From Linum tenue (lineage: Eukaryota > Streptophyta > Magnoliopsida > Malpighiales > Linaceae), in contig CAMGYJ010000002.1 of assembly GCA_946122785.1 (NCBI GenBank), positions 55,577,703-55,641,702 of the forward strand: DNA of 64,000 bases, in the 5' to 3' direction. Made by a program: the position numbers and the translations under genes. Below, piece after piece: positions 45,438 to 56,977 of the stretch. The stretch's first letter is position 1. Every line of letters starts with the position of its first letter. The notes beneath the pieces were generated by a model, which did no database searches, was not told the DNA's origin, and saw only the letters and a list, made by a program, of their open reading frames with translations.

Positions 45438-46099
45438 TGAATCGCTATTCGTCGCCCTAAATTTTGAAAATTTACGCCCTAAATCATACTGAATTGACGT
45501 TTATACCCTAACGCCAATTTCCATAATCTCTGCCTGTTCTGTCGTCCCGCCGCCGCTCGATTGCTGGCCTCTGCTGCCGTTCCCCATACCCGTCGCGGCT
45601 CCCATTCCCCGAACCCACTATATATCGTTCTATCTCCCCACCGCTTACGTCCCTCTCAATTTCCAAGTTAATTATTCTTCTTCCCAAATCCATTTCCCTT
45701 TCCCCATCTCCCGTCAATTTCCAGGTTAATTTATTATTCTTCCCAAAAGAAGGAAGCAAAGGCGAAGAAAACCCATTTCCCGTTCCACTGCCTGTCGCTG
45801 TTGCTGTCGACAAAAATATCTGTTGAACTTCCCAATCATCTTTTTCTGGGCTAAGGATAAGGACGCTAGAAATGGGTTGAGTTCCCGTGCGAGAGATGGA
45901 AGGAACCGGTATTCTATCCGTCTAGACTTCTCGGCCCGGCCTCTCTTCCCATCGTTGGGATTCATTGAATGTGATCGGCGGTTGGAATGGAGAAGGAGGA
46001 AGGGAATGGATCAAAATCTAATGAGAAGGGTAGGAGTGTAACTTTACTATAGTTTAGGGCGACAAATTCAAATATCTAGGGCGACGAATAGCAACTCCC
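45438..46099. mobile_element. About 660-bp inverted-repeat element, probably Mutator-like MITE
   Basis: The ends share GCTATTCGTCGCCCTA on opposite strands, and imperfect inversion extends about 45 bp, including a second CGCCCTAAA word. Flanking T/A-rich 9-mers (TTTTATTTC and TTTTATTTT) resemble a decayed 9-bp target duplication. The interior (about 45530-46020) is richer in G+C and has overlapping frames on both strands with low-complexity content. No transposase is present. Confidence 0.6.
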
Positions 46100-46108
46100 T
46101 TTTATTTT

Positions 46109-46348
46109 GGGTAAATGCCAAATTTGATCACTGGATTGACTAAAATGTGTCATGTTTAGTCATTGGAAAAAATCAATATCAATTTTGATCACTCGAATTA
46201 GTAAAATGGTCCACGTTTAGCTAATTCGAGTGAGTGACTAAACGTGTACCGTTTAACTAATTCGAGTGGCCAAAATTGATATTAATTTTTTCAGCGACTA
46301 AACAGGACACGGTTTAATAAACCCAATGATCAAATTTGGAATTTACCC
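46109..46348. mobile_element. 240-bp foldback MITE
   Basis: Nearly the whole length is one imperfect palindrome. The left arm starts GGGTAAATGCCAAATTTGAT; the right arm, reverse-complemented, starts GGGTAAATTCCAAATTTGAT. TTTTATTTT-like sequence flanks both sides, but the low complexity hides the exact target duplication. It lies nine bases from the preceding element. Confidence 0.78.
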
Positions 46349-47104
46349 TTTTTTATTTTAGTAGCAATGAAGCATTGGATGTGGACGACTTGATTCAATG
46401 AAGTTTCTTTCAAGGATGTGGTGAAAGAGAAGTTAATACGCAAACTTCCAACAAGTTTTCAAGTTCGTAACCTCCCTCATAGGAATCATTTATCCATTGA
46501 AAATATTGGTTCAATCCCTATTGGGTGGACGACTCCACTACTCAATCATCTATGTTCAATTTGACATCCCTTCACGAGTAATCAATAGCACATCTATTCA
46601 ATCATCATGGAGTTCGATTTCAAATAAAATATTATCACCAATTATTTCAATCGGATAGGGACGATTTAATGTTGTTAACCTAGGAGAAGCTCTCATGTAT
46701 CATTCACTGAATTTAATTAAAGTGTTCACAAAATGTCAATGCATTCATCCAACGCCTGCGGAAAGCCCAAAACATGTCCGCCAATTGAACGTCCGGTGAG
46801 CACGTTCTAACAAATGATGTTGTGAGCATTATAATCGGACTAATCATTCACCAATCATGCGTAGGTAGACCCCACCCAAACGTTGGTCTGACGAGCTTGA
46901 TCTGTGGGTTGGATATGATTATCGAATACGTATTTTATAGGTTTCGAGCTAACAAAGAGAGAGAAGAACTCTTGGGCTAGGCTGACATCTTGAATACAGC
47001 TACTCCTAAAGTTAGCCCATTTCCAACACTTGCATAAAGAGTGAGGCCCATCGAAATTGCCCACAAACCAGACGAAGAAAAAGGAGAACACTTGTCTCTT
47101 TGAA

Positions 47105-47969
47105 GGAAATTTTCCTACTATACCATAAAAAATTTATAAACATACCACCCATTTTCAAAAAATTCCAAAAACACCACTCTTTCCCATAAACCACCACCCC
47201 ATCCCGCAGTTACATGGTGTTGAGGCGTTCTGATAAACCGCGGGGGAAGCGCGGTTAAGGTGAAAATCGCCCCCACCCAATGGTTTGCATGAATTTTTTT
47301 CCAATCAACGGCTAACTTAGGCCGAAACTTCAAAGGAACGTAACTTTGCGCTTGGGTATCCAATCGTAGCAATTTTTTTGATTCCACATAACTTTTTGAG
47401 ATATCGCAAAGTTATGTTCTTTTGGAATTTCAGAGTAGGTTAGGTGTAACATCCTGAACCTTTTCATGACGTAATATTGCCCGCTTTAGGCCTCCACCCT
47501 TACGGTTTTCGGCTTGTGGTGCAATTCAAGGTGACTTCCCATAAGGTCACACATCCTTGTTGTACTCCACACTGAGCATGTTTAACTTCAGAATTCTCAC
47601 AAGAACTCCTCCATTTCACCCCAAACGTGTCTTGTCAGTTAAGATCAGTTTCTTAATTATGAACCATATATCTCTCCTGTGCTTTGTCAATGTGGAATTC
47701 GCCTAAGGTGTTACATTAGGCATTAAGCGGAAAAAATATACACAAATCGCAGGGGGACCGGCCGCAGCTACCTCTCGCGGTCAATCAAACTGCCCAGACC
47801 CGTTGCAGTTTTTAGCCGGCAAGAACAAAAATCGCGGCCCCCAACGATTTTCGTGTAAACCGCGAGGTGGGGTGATGGTTTATGAAAAAGAGTGGTATTT
47901 TTGAAATTTTTCGAAAATAAGTGGTATTTTTGAAATTGTTTTTAATGGGGTATTTCTGGAAAATTTCCC
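47105..47969. mobile_element. Inverted-repeat DNA element with arms of about 115 bp
   Basis: The left arm (GGAAATTTTCC, then A/C-rich words ending near a CCACCCCATCCCGC segment at about 47218) is matched by the inverted right arm (from about 47853 to GGAAAATTTCCC at 47969). It encodes no transposase. Flanking sequence (CTCTTTGAA against TTTTGAAAG) is only roughly duplicated. The middle is interrupted by the Cassandra-type LTR; without that, the element is about 590 bp. Confidence 0.7.
47445..47715 (-). mobile_element. Cassandra-type TRIM solo LTR with 5S rRNA-like segment
   Basis: A 271-bp unit begins TGTAACATCC and ends GGTGTTACA, with a perfect TTAGG duplication at 47440-47444 and 47716-47720. 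No second LTR is present, so it is a solo LTR. On the minus strand, about 47600-47533, the sequence follows the internal part of plant 5S rRNA in order: AGTTAA, GCATGCTC-like, GGAGTAC, AAGGATGTGTGACC and GGGAAGTC, at roughly 75% identity by eye. This is the hallmark of Cassandra TRIM LTRs. The diverged C-box (TGTGTGACC) suggests the RNA polymerase III promoter may be weak. Confidence 0.82.
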
Positions 47970-48066
47970 TTTTGAAAGGGCAGGCTGAGGCAACAGACTG
48001 CGGAAGAACGCTTCCAAGATTGAAATTTGAAGTCCCCCTCCCCAGGCTCGGAGAAGAAGAATTGGA

Positions 48067-49408
48067 ATGAAAATGAACCCTCTTATGTGGCACAAAGTAG
48101 CTGGCGTTTCTGGTACTTACCTTTCTCTTTCATCTCCATTTCCGTCAATGGGTTGAGCTCATAATTTCAGTTCAAGGTCTTGATTTTGGGGGATCGTAAT
48201 TTCAGGGGTAGCTGCCCTCGCAATGGGCACTTATGGCGCCCACGCCTTTAAACCTAAAAACCCTGCTTACAACGAGGTATCTCTTCTTCTCCTTGTCCAT
48301 CCATTATTCTAATCTTTGACTCGATTATGAAGAATCCAGCGTTTTTCTTTCTGGCGGGGAAGAACTGAATTTCGGACTTCTGGTAACGGTGATTCGATTT
48401 GTGAATTTAGGTGTGGAGGACAGCTTCATTGTATCATTTAGTTCATACTGCTGCCCTTGTAGCAGCTCCTATGACCAAATATCCCAACTTGGTAAGTTCC
48501 CCAGTAGTTTTGGATTTGGGCATATGCTGCTGTTTTCCCCCCAGTAATATCTGTTGATTCATACCAACTGGTAAAATATTGCTTCTTGATAACATTTGAT
48601 ATCTCCTTTCAGTTTGGAGGACTATTAACTACTGGAATTCTTGCATTTTCCGGAACGTAAGTAGCAGTTCTTCTTCTCCATTGATGATAATCTTTGCTTC
48701 AAGGGAAGTGTGATGCCCTTGTTCTGATAAAGCCACTCTGGTGTTAAGTTCCTAAGTGCTTAGTTCGTTAATTTTCAGCCAAGTTAAATGCGAAAGCCTT
48801 TAAACTGCACCGTTCTCTTTAGATATTAAAGTTTCTTCAAGAAACTATATCAGCTGGTATGGATCAGTTGAGCTGGCTAAGTTCCTTGCAGAACCACAGG
48901 ATAATTTACTTGCATCTATTCAGTAAAGATTCTGATTAGTTGATTGCTGATAGGCTGTTAACAACTAGAGACTTATAAGTATCTTCTTTAATTAGTAAAG
49001 TATTTGTCATTAATCTGGAACGGCTGGTATGGATCTCAGTTGAGCTTGTTAAGTTGCTTGCAAATCTGTACCACTATGTGCTCTGCAGACTGCAGTTGGT
49101 CATTAATGATGCTATTATATGATTCACTGCCTCCATTTTTGAATCTCTCGATCCTCTTTTAGACTTCCGAGTATCTTCTTCAAACACAGTTTATGACAGT
49201 CTAGTAATGTTCATGACTTGCTTTCTTCTTAGAGAACATGCCCTATCAACTTAACATGTTTTAATTACGCTAAGCTTATAAAAAAATTTGGTGTTATTCT
49301 GTCTCCAGGTGTTATACCGTTGCATACTTGGAGGACCGATCGTATGGAAAGGTAGCTCCATTTGGTGGCTTTGCATTCATTGCTGCTTGGGCGAGCTTGC
49401 TTTTCTGA
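48067..49408 (+). CDS. DUF423 / TMEM256-like small membrane protein, five exons
   Basis: The exons are 48067-48112, 48206-48276, 48411-48491, 48613-48656 and 49309-49408; all introns have GT-AG ends and phases fit, giving 113 aa. The product begins MKMNPLMWHKVAGVSG and contains the family signatures ALAMGTYGAHAFKP, WRTASLYHLVHTAALV and the C-terminal PFGGFAFIAAWASLLF. Three to four hydrophobic stretches suggest a multi-pass membrane protein. The family (PF04241; TMEM256 in animals, YwdK-like in bacteria) has no established biochemical role. A second in-frame ATG at 48073 could also start it. The 652-bp last intron is the largest. It starts about 100 bp downstream of the inverted-repeat element at 47105-47969, so its promoter may lie partly in transposon sequence. 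Confidence 0.9.
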
Positions 49409-50325
49409 TGGAAGTGGCTGCTTCAGATCGACTCAGAACTTGTCTTCCAAGTTACTGGCACCGTTTATGTAAAGCTGGATTTGAGCAAAACGCATATGCC
49501 ATCACCTCGACAGATAACCAACCGATATATATGTGCTATATGTAGGAGATGGGGATATTTTTCTTTCTGTCCTTGTTGATGTAATGCATGAGGAACTCCA
49601 GGATGTTCTTGATTGTTTATATGGTGAAACCAATGCAGGTGGATAAATATGGTTGTCTTGTTGGATTTCTCTAGCTTACTGGTTGCATAATTGACCCTTG
49701 TGTTCTTCATTTTTTTCTGCCTGTTTTTTTTCTTTTCTTCTCCCTGTCATAACGACTTATACGGTGAAGAGAGATCAATTTTGTCAGTCCGTTTTGTAAT
49801 TCATCAAAAGCACGTTTGAAAAAGAAATCAACTGTAGCGATAATTGGTGCTAAAACTAGAAAAACGGCGATAAGTGAAGCCTCAAACGAGGGGAAAAGGC
49901 GACCAACAGAAAATTCATTACTGAAAAATTTGAATCTATAACGTCATGATCAAATTTCTTCCTCTGGGTAGACATAAAGAATGGAGCAAAGGAATTCCCC
50001 CTCTCCGTCTGCTTGGCGTTGGATTACGGAATGAACTCGTACTGGCAAGAGTTATAACCTGCAGTAAACAAAAAGTCAGTATGGTATGGTCTGACTCAAG
50101 TAGAATTTACTGCATATCTATGATCAAAATGTCAGATCTATGATTCTATCATCTCAACCTAAATCAATGCATCGAAGATCAAATTCTGAGAAGAGAATTG
50201 AATTGAATAACACAAATCTGACTGTTAGCGTAAAGCCAAAGTTTTCGGTTCTAGGTGATGACTTCCTGTCTCATCTCACGTTGTTGAGATGGCTGACCTA
50301 CTTCTCTCATCACATTGGACTATCC
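49409..50325. other. Intergenic sequence between two gene 3' ends
   Basis: The 3' untranslated regions of the converging DUF423-like and X8 genes must lie here. I see no other gene; the frame at 49946-50143 has no recognisable domain. Confidence 0.6.
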
Positions 50326-50852
50326 CTACTGCATTTCTGATCGCACACACAAGTTTAGCTGATACACTCTTCTGCCAAAAGAAGCAACAAAACCAGAAAG
50401 ATTAAATTCCTTGTAACAGGACTTACTTGGATCAAGGTCAGTGACAATGGCGGCTCCATTGAAATAACAAGATCCACCACTGTTCTTGAACTTCTGGAAG
50501 TAGCTGTTGAAGGCATAAGAGGCATGGTCCTTGGTTGTGTTGGGCCAAAAGCAGGCCTGGTTCAACTGAATCTTACTGCAATCTGCACCCCCTTTCCCAC
50601 AAGCCCAATCAGTGGCTGCCTGCAGCTCATTGTCTGGTGTTTGTTCATCTGCTACACACCATTGCTCCATCTCCCCATCTAATCCCAAAAAGAAACAAGC
50701 TTTTTAGCACTTCCAACTTGTAAGAAAATTACCCATTTGAGGTTTGGCTGAAAATTGAAACAAGTAGTGAGCAACCTACCTGATATCTGAATGGCTAATG
50801 AGATAAGAAGCAACAGTATGGCAACCAGCAGCCTCTTGTTGAAAGATGCCAT
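50326..50852 (-). CDS. X8-domain secreted protein (PDCB / glucan endo-1,3-beta-glucosidase-like), two exons
   Basis: Exon 1 is 50852-50780 and exon 2 is 50678-50326, with a GT-AG intron of 101 bp; the product is 141 aa. The N-terminus (MASFNKRLLVAILLLLISLA) is a clear signal peptide. The X8 (CBM43) domain follows from QWCVADEQTPDNELQ and has its six cysteines (WCVA, WACG, DCSK, ACFW, SCYF, SCYK), plus one extra near the C-terminus (NLCVRS). X8 domains bind callose (beta-1,3-glucan), and small proteins with only this domain act at the cell wall or plasmodesmata. No long hydrophobic tail for a GPI signal is seen. A GTAAGT within codons for DPSKSC could act as an alternative donor and would remove the sixth Cys. 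Confidence 0.88.
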
Positions 50853-50899
50853 CTTGAGGTTGAGGGCAGAAAGGCCGAAGCTTTGTTTCCTTGCTTTCT

Positions 50900-50908
50900 T
50901 TATATATA
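50900..50908 (-). promoter_or_regulatory. TATA box of the X8 gene
   Basis: TATATATAA on the minus strand lies about 48 bases upstream of the ATG, which leaves room for a 5' leader of roughly 15-20 bases. Confidence 0.65.
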
Positions 50909-51839
50909 GAAACAACAAAAGGTGATGGGGTAGACACACAAATAAAATGCAAGGGTGGAGTTATATGTGAACAGTGGCACATGTAAGCATGCAGGGGATG
51001 AGGTGCGATCTAGATGAAAGCAGATCCAAATAAGCTGATGAAATCGGCTATGTGGGTCCCATCTCCAGGGAACCTCCATCAATCCTGCAGCGATCTACTG
51101 AAAGTTCTCTTCCTTGTCTCCTTTTCACTCTCGTCCAAAAGTTCCCTTCATTCACACAATGAATATTACAAAACACCCCACATTGATCTGTAAAGCCGGG
51201 AAAGGCAGTTCTCTATTAAACTGAAATCTAACCAAACTTGTATACTATGTAGAGATGAGGATTTAGGTACAATTCACATACACAGAAGAGTTGCAATATA
51301 CAAGATGGATGTGCTTATAGCATACCGCATACGTACAAACTACACTGCCCGCAAGAGCGCTATGATATATCAATTCTAAAGTTAACACTTCCGTACTTCT
51401 TTTCTCAATATGGAGCTCCGATGAAACTGGTTTTCCTGTTTCATTATATACTTCTCAGAAAGGCAAGGCAGGATGAGACACAAGTTAGGATGTCAAACAG
51501 CCCATGTTCTAGGCTACAACTACACAGATGGTTCATCCACTGGACTTCGGATTGAACTTTGCAGAAGACAAACCGATCAAGCGTTGTGATTGCAGGCTAA
51601 GGCAAAAGCTGTGAAGACGCACAACATTACTGGTTTAGCGGTATGGCTGAACAACACACTGCAGAAGCACTGGGAGAGATTGATTCGATTGTGGGATGAC
51701 AATTCTATAAGTAGCCTTACCTCTCATCAATAGCCTATAGCGTTGGGGACCTCTCATCCATTAATTGATCAAAATGACTTTGGGTTGCCATTCCAACGAA
51801 ATCGATTAGCCGAGTATATAGACACCATAGGCACTGCAG

Positions 51840-54800
51840 TCAACCACTCTGGCCACTAGACTCGAAGAAACGGGCCACTGCATTGTACAATTGTTCCTCT
51901 TTAAATGGCTTTGCAACAAAATCATCCATCCCGCACTTTCTACACTCCTCACTTGTTGCCTGAATCACATCAGCCGTTATCGCCATTATTGGTGTATGCC
52001 AACATGGCTTATTTCCATACTTCTCGATTGACACTTCACCAGATGCGAGTTGCTCATTGATCCGAGTCTCCCTAGCTCGAATATGCCTTGTAGCTTCAAA
52101 TCTGCATGAAATACGAAACGAAAAATCAGCCTAACAAGTAAAAAATTGATTTATGTAAGAACTTAAGCTAACAGAGTGGATTATGATTTTTACCCGTCCA
52201 TTTCGGGCATATGGCGGTCCATGAAGCAAGCATCAAATTTGTGTGGTGGTTCAAGCAACTCTACCGCAGCTCTCCCACTGCAAACACAGGTGACTATAGC
52301 TCCATACCTCTCTAGAGCACCCTGTGCCACCCTCCTGTTTACAACATTGTCATCCACCACCAAGATATGCTTCCCTCTCAGCAGATTCTGAAGATTCGTC
52401 GGTTTCTTTTTTCTGACTCGACTCTTCTTACCACTTCCTAGGGCTTCTTGCAAGCAAACCATTAAACCGCCTAGCCTAAGAGGCTTCATAAGCACATCAT
52501 CTATCAAGCCAGCTAATTTTAGCTCATGGCGTTCATCAGGAGCTATTGCAGTAGCCAAGAGAATGATTTTGGGAAGGTCTGCTTCAAACTCTACAATTCC
52601 ATTTCCACTTGGGTCCCTCAAAAAGCGATGCACCGCGACATCCTTTTCTTCATCCCAAACATCTTTGTCGATCAGGATCATGGATAGACCAACTGGAGCA
52701 CTGATAGATACAATAAACACCACATAAGAAAAGAGGACAAATAGAAAACCGAAATATAATTCCATTTTCAGGTAGTTTGGAAAGAAAAATCAATCTATAT
52801 GAGGGGTATTTTTTGACTTTGGACACATTGGATTTGGCAGATGATTGTGACTCAGTGCCACAGTGGTCACAGACCCAGCAAAAGCTGACGGTCCATGAAT
52901 TCAACCTACAATAAACGCTAATGGCTAAACTAGAAAAGAAATTACATTCCTAGGGGGAATTTATCAGATTCGAGAACTAGAAGAGGAAAGGCGACTAAAT
53001 TCATGGGTATAGATGCAAATTTATCATTTGATAAACGAATAGCCTGATCCGATGTCAGATGCCTTGAGAAAAGTAGATGTACCTTGCACCTGATGTAATA
53101 CCACCAGACAGAAAACAGCATGCAGCTTTCAAAGTTGAAGCAATGTGCACTGATATTCCCAGCCTCTCAAGATGATATCGAGTGACCTCAGCTCGTATGC
53201 ATTTTTGATCAATCACCAAAGCTTTTGAGCCTCTAAACTCCACAGGAGTTGCATCACAACGTTGCCCCTTAGCATCAAGGGAACTCAACTCCCCTTTTCT
53301 GAGACAAACAGTGAAGGAGAAAGTGCTTCCAACATCACATTCACTAACAAAACCAATCTCGCCTCCCATGAGATCAACCAAACGCTTGCTAATACTCAAT
53401 CCTATTCCAGTCCCACCATACATTCGTGAAGTCGAGCTGTCAGCTTGCATGAAAGGAGTGAAAATGCGGCTTTGTGCATCTACTGGAATACCAACACCTG
53501 TATCCTCGACTGTAACTAGCAATCTAATCGTTGATGAGTCTCCGATATCCACTCTATCCAAAATTTTGAAATGTTCCCAACTTTTCCATCTGTTGACCAC
53601 AAGAGAGCCGCTTAGTGTGTTGTATGGCTTGCTTGAGGTGTCTTGAGCTAAGCCAAAACTGAGTTTCAGAACTGGATCTTGAACCTCAACTGGGCTTATC
53701 GTTACTTCATCAGCAAGATGGACTGACACAAAGATGTGCCCCTTGTCACGTGTAAACTGAACAAAAGGAAGCAAACAGTAGTTGGTTTAGCAAATGTCTG
53801 AATAAAAAATGATCTAATTGTGTTAAGGAATTTGGTCAATACCGACCTTGACTGAATTGCCAACAAGATTAGTAATAATCTGCCTGAACCTTCCAGGATC
53901 GCCTATGACCACTTGAGGCACTTGATCAGAGACATAAATGGCCAACTTCTCTCAAGCAAAACGAAAACCCAAATGTAAGTCATAATCAACGATGTAAGAC
54001 GAAAATGCATAACAATGAAAAGGGGGTTCCTTGGATTACCTCAATTCCCTTTTCACTGGATTTTCCAGAGAAAAGAGAGAAAACATTGTCAAGAACAGGC
54101 CTCAGTTCAAAAGGAACAGCTTCCAACTCTAGCCTCCCTGATTCTATCTTAGCATGATCAAGGACCTCATTGATCAAAGAGATTAGTTCTGTCCCACTAC
54201 GATGGGCAGTCTCAGCATAGTCAATTTGCTTGTCATTAAGCTCGGTATCCATCAGCATTTGCAACATGCCTAAAACACCATTCATCGGAGTCCTGATTTC
54301 ATGTGAAACGGTTGCAAGGAACTGCAGGAATAAAAGGACAGGATTCCTCAATTGTAGGCACTTAGAATCATTAAAAGAATTTTATATTGTCATTCCTAAA
54401 ACAAGGAAATAAACCTGAGATTTTGCCACATCAGCCGCTTCTGCACGAACTTTGAGTTGTGTCATCTCACGAAATTCCTCCTCAACCTTTTCAATCTTAT
54501 TTATGGCTGCATTACATATATATGAAACAAGTAGAACAATAGCAAGGATTACGGTTGACGAATCAATTGCTGACGTAGGCTCGGGAGGTTTTTGCTTGAA
54601 CCTGCAGAAACCGGCAGCAACAGAACGAAATAAAATTAAAATCTGTGGAGATGACTTATGGGCAACCGTGCCTTGTTTTATTGTTCTTTCAAGCTTAGTT
54701 CTTTCCCACTAACCTGCAGTGCATTTCATGCTTCCTCATTGGGTCCCCAAAGTCGAGGTTGCTTGCTCGGAATAGGCTCATGTCTTCAGCGACATCAGTG

Positions 54801-56977
54801 CCATACATAAGAATGGGAGCAGACGCATTAGTCGTGTCATAAACATTTACAACAATTGTCTGCCTGCTGGCAAGTTGGTGCAGGAGCTTCTCCACCAGAG
54901 ATGGTACATCATAAGAAGCCCCAAGGTACCTTCATAACAAAGTGGGTCACCGCATACAAGTTAGTTCTACATTGACCAGGACGAAACAGTAAGGATAAAA
55001 CATCAAATAACTGATTCTTCAAACAGATTACCCCACAGTAGCTTCAATTCGTTGCTCCGACGTGGCATGTGGAGAAAGAGGAACATTATATACAGCAAAT
55101 GTCAGTACAACTCCCAAGTTATTTGATTTCAAGAGCTTAAAAGGAGATGTAAGCACTCCCTTCCCAGATGCTCTTGCTCGCAATATGTTCTCACGGTCTT
55201 CCTATGTAAGAAGGAAGAAACGACCAGATTAAAGGAGCTCATAATGAAAGTGATGCCATCTGAAAAGGATTCCGAGACATATACCTTTCCTGACATCATG
55301 TCAATGGAGACAATATGTGCCACAGATTCTTGAGAAAATATGACAGGTGCATATTCGTCTTGAACGGGTGCAGGATCAAGCTTCTCTGGGATGCAATCCT
55401 GAACCAGCGCCTGGTCATCCGATTCCATTTTCTTTATCCTCCAACCGTGCTGTTTCTCAAACTGCTCCCTCTCCGAATGAACCACTTTTAAAGCATATGC
55501 AACCCCACTAGTGAGTGGCCTCTCAAAAGACGTTCTCTCAGCGTACTCACCAAATGTTTTCTGCAATGAAGCAATGTATTTGGATCATCAGAAATCAAGT
55601 GGTGCCATTATAAGTATAGAGGCTAGAATATATATACCTGATCAATAGCTGAAGGATTTTTGCCATGGTGGAAGGTAGATACAAGAATGGCCAAGGCATG
55701 AACATGGTTCATGCTCACATTGAACTGGTCCTGCAGCATTCGTGCTCTCTCGTCACACATGCTAGCGAGGGTCTCTTCTCTCCTTGAGTGAAACTCCCGA
55801 GACCCACTCCAGAAGGTATAAAATGACAATGCAATACCACCACAAAAAAACACCGTAAGAAACTGCTTCTTCCACCAAGTGGTGAGAGGTATCAGATTGA
55901 CACTAAGGCACAGGCAGCCCACGCCAGCTAGGATCCACCAACATCTTTTCATTGTGCCAAAAACATAACCATATACAACAGAGGGGAATTCTTTGCTAGC
56001 TTGCATCCACCAACATCTTTCCATCATACCAGAAGCATAAGCATATACAACAGAGGCGCTTGTTTGCAAAGTGTTCTGTAGAAACCAAATGAGCAAAAGT
56101 CGCATAAGGATGAGCAAAGATTCAAACCAGAAAACCCTAATGTATTTCCTGCGTGCCAAATAAAGAATGAAACTGAAAATCAAGGGGTTTAGGGGCCTCT
56201 AGTTAGGAACCCAACTTTTCCACTTATCTACCATGCAGATACAGAGCTTAGGAACCCAACAAAAAATACCAACTTCTGCAAAATCTGTAACATTCAAGCC
56301 ATAGAAAGAAAAAAATTGGTTTATCAGTCGTACTTGGAACCTACACTTACATCTACAAGCATTGAAACCAATGCCGAAGATGCATCTGAAATTGAGTTCT
56401 GAAGAGCAGTCTCATCCTCATCCATCAACTCCTGCTTCTTCGAGCACATCAACTTCATCGCACAAGAAATTCGATCGGTTGTTGAAGGTCCAGGTCCCAG
56501 TTCCTTGGTACATTCAAGTGAAGCTATCTGCAGCATCAAGCAAAGAGTCAAAACTCACAGAAAATCATAGCCTGATTACTGTCCTTTCAACTTCCCGAGG
56601 AAGAAACTGCAAATCGTTATCAATGGCCATGATTAGAACTATTTTTAGCAAAAGATAGAGAGTTTAGCCCATAACATTACCTTCTCCGAGTCAGAGTACA
56701 GGGAAGCAAGTGCATGGAGCTGGCTCTTGGAAACATTGAAGTGACGAACTAATTCTCCTTCACAAGAATCTGAAACCCTGTCTTTCCCATCGAAGTTCAG
56801 CGGAAACCTAATGCTCCCAACAGCCAAACCACCCAATATACACAGCAGAACGAGAAGTTTTCTCCAGCTCTTCCACTCAGAATGCAACCCATGAAAAGAC
56901 GACTCATTCTGCTTCCCCATCTTCCAATGGGCAGGTAAAGAGGTCCTAAAGATAGACAGCTTGCAATCTACAGGCAT
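51840..56977 (-). CDS. HK2: Cytokinin-receptor hybrid histidine kinase, AHK2 type, twelve exons
   Basis: The exons, in order, are 56977-56681, 56527-56351, 56075-55638, 55560-55285, 55201-55032, 54929-54714, 54601-54415, 54321-54040, 53945-53847, 53756-53083, 52700-52194 and 52101-51840, all GT-AG, giving 1194 aa. N-terminal membrane segments lie near 40-55 and 228-245. The cytokinin-binding CHASE domain covers about 264-500 ([20 protein letters not shown] and [14 protein letters not shown]). A further membrane helix is near 538-558. The kinase has phospho-acceptor His594 ([10 protein letters not shown]), the N-box ([10 protein letters not shown]), and VEDTGVGIP near 797-805. A degenerate receiver follows, then the true receiver with DD 1055-1056, phospho-acceptor Asp1100 and Lys1172. 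The long N-terminus with FECT/SCEG-like cysteines fits AHK2 rather than AHK3 or AHK4. It signals by His-to-Asp transfer to HPt proteins, mainly from the ER membrane. Residues 165-212 hold a tandem duplication. Confidence 0.93.

Noticed and set aside
45508..46041. Overlapping frames inside the 45438-46099 element
   Set aside because: Present on both strands and low in complexity; more likely captured leader-like sequence than a gene.
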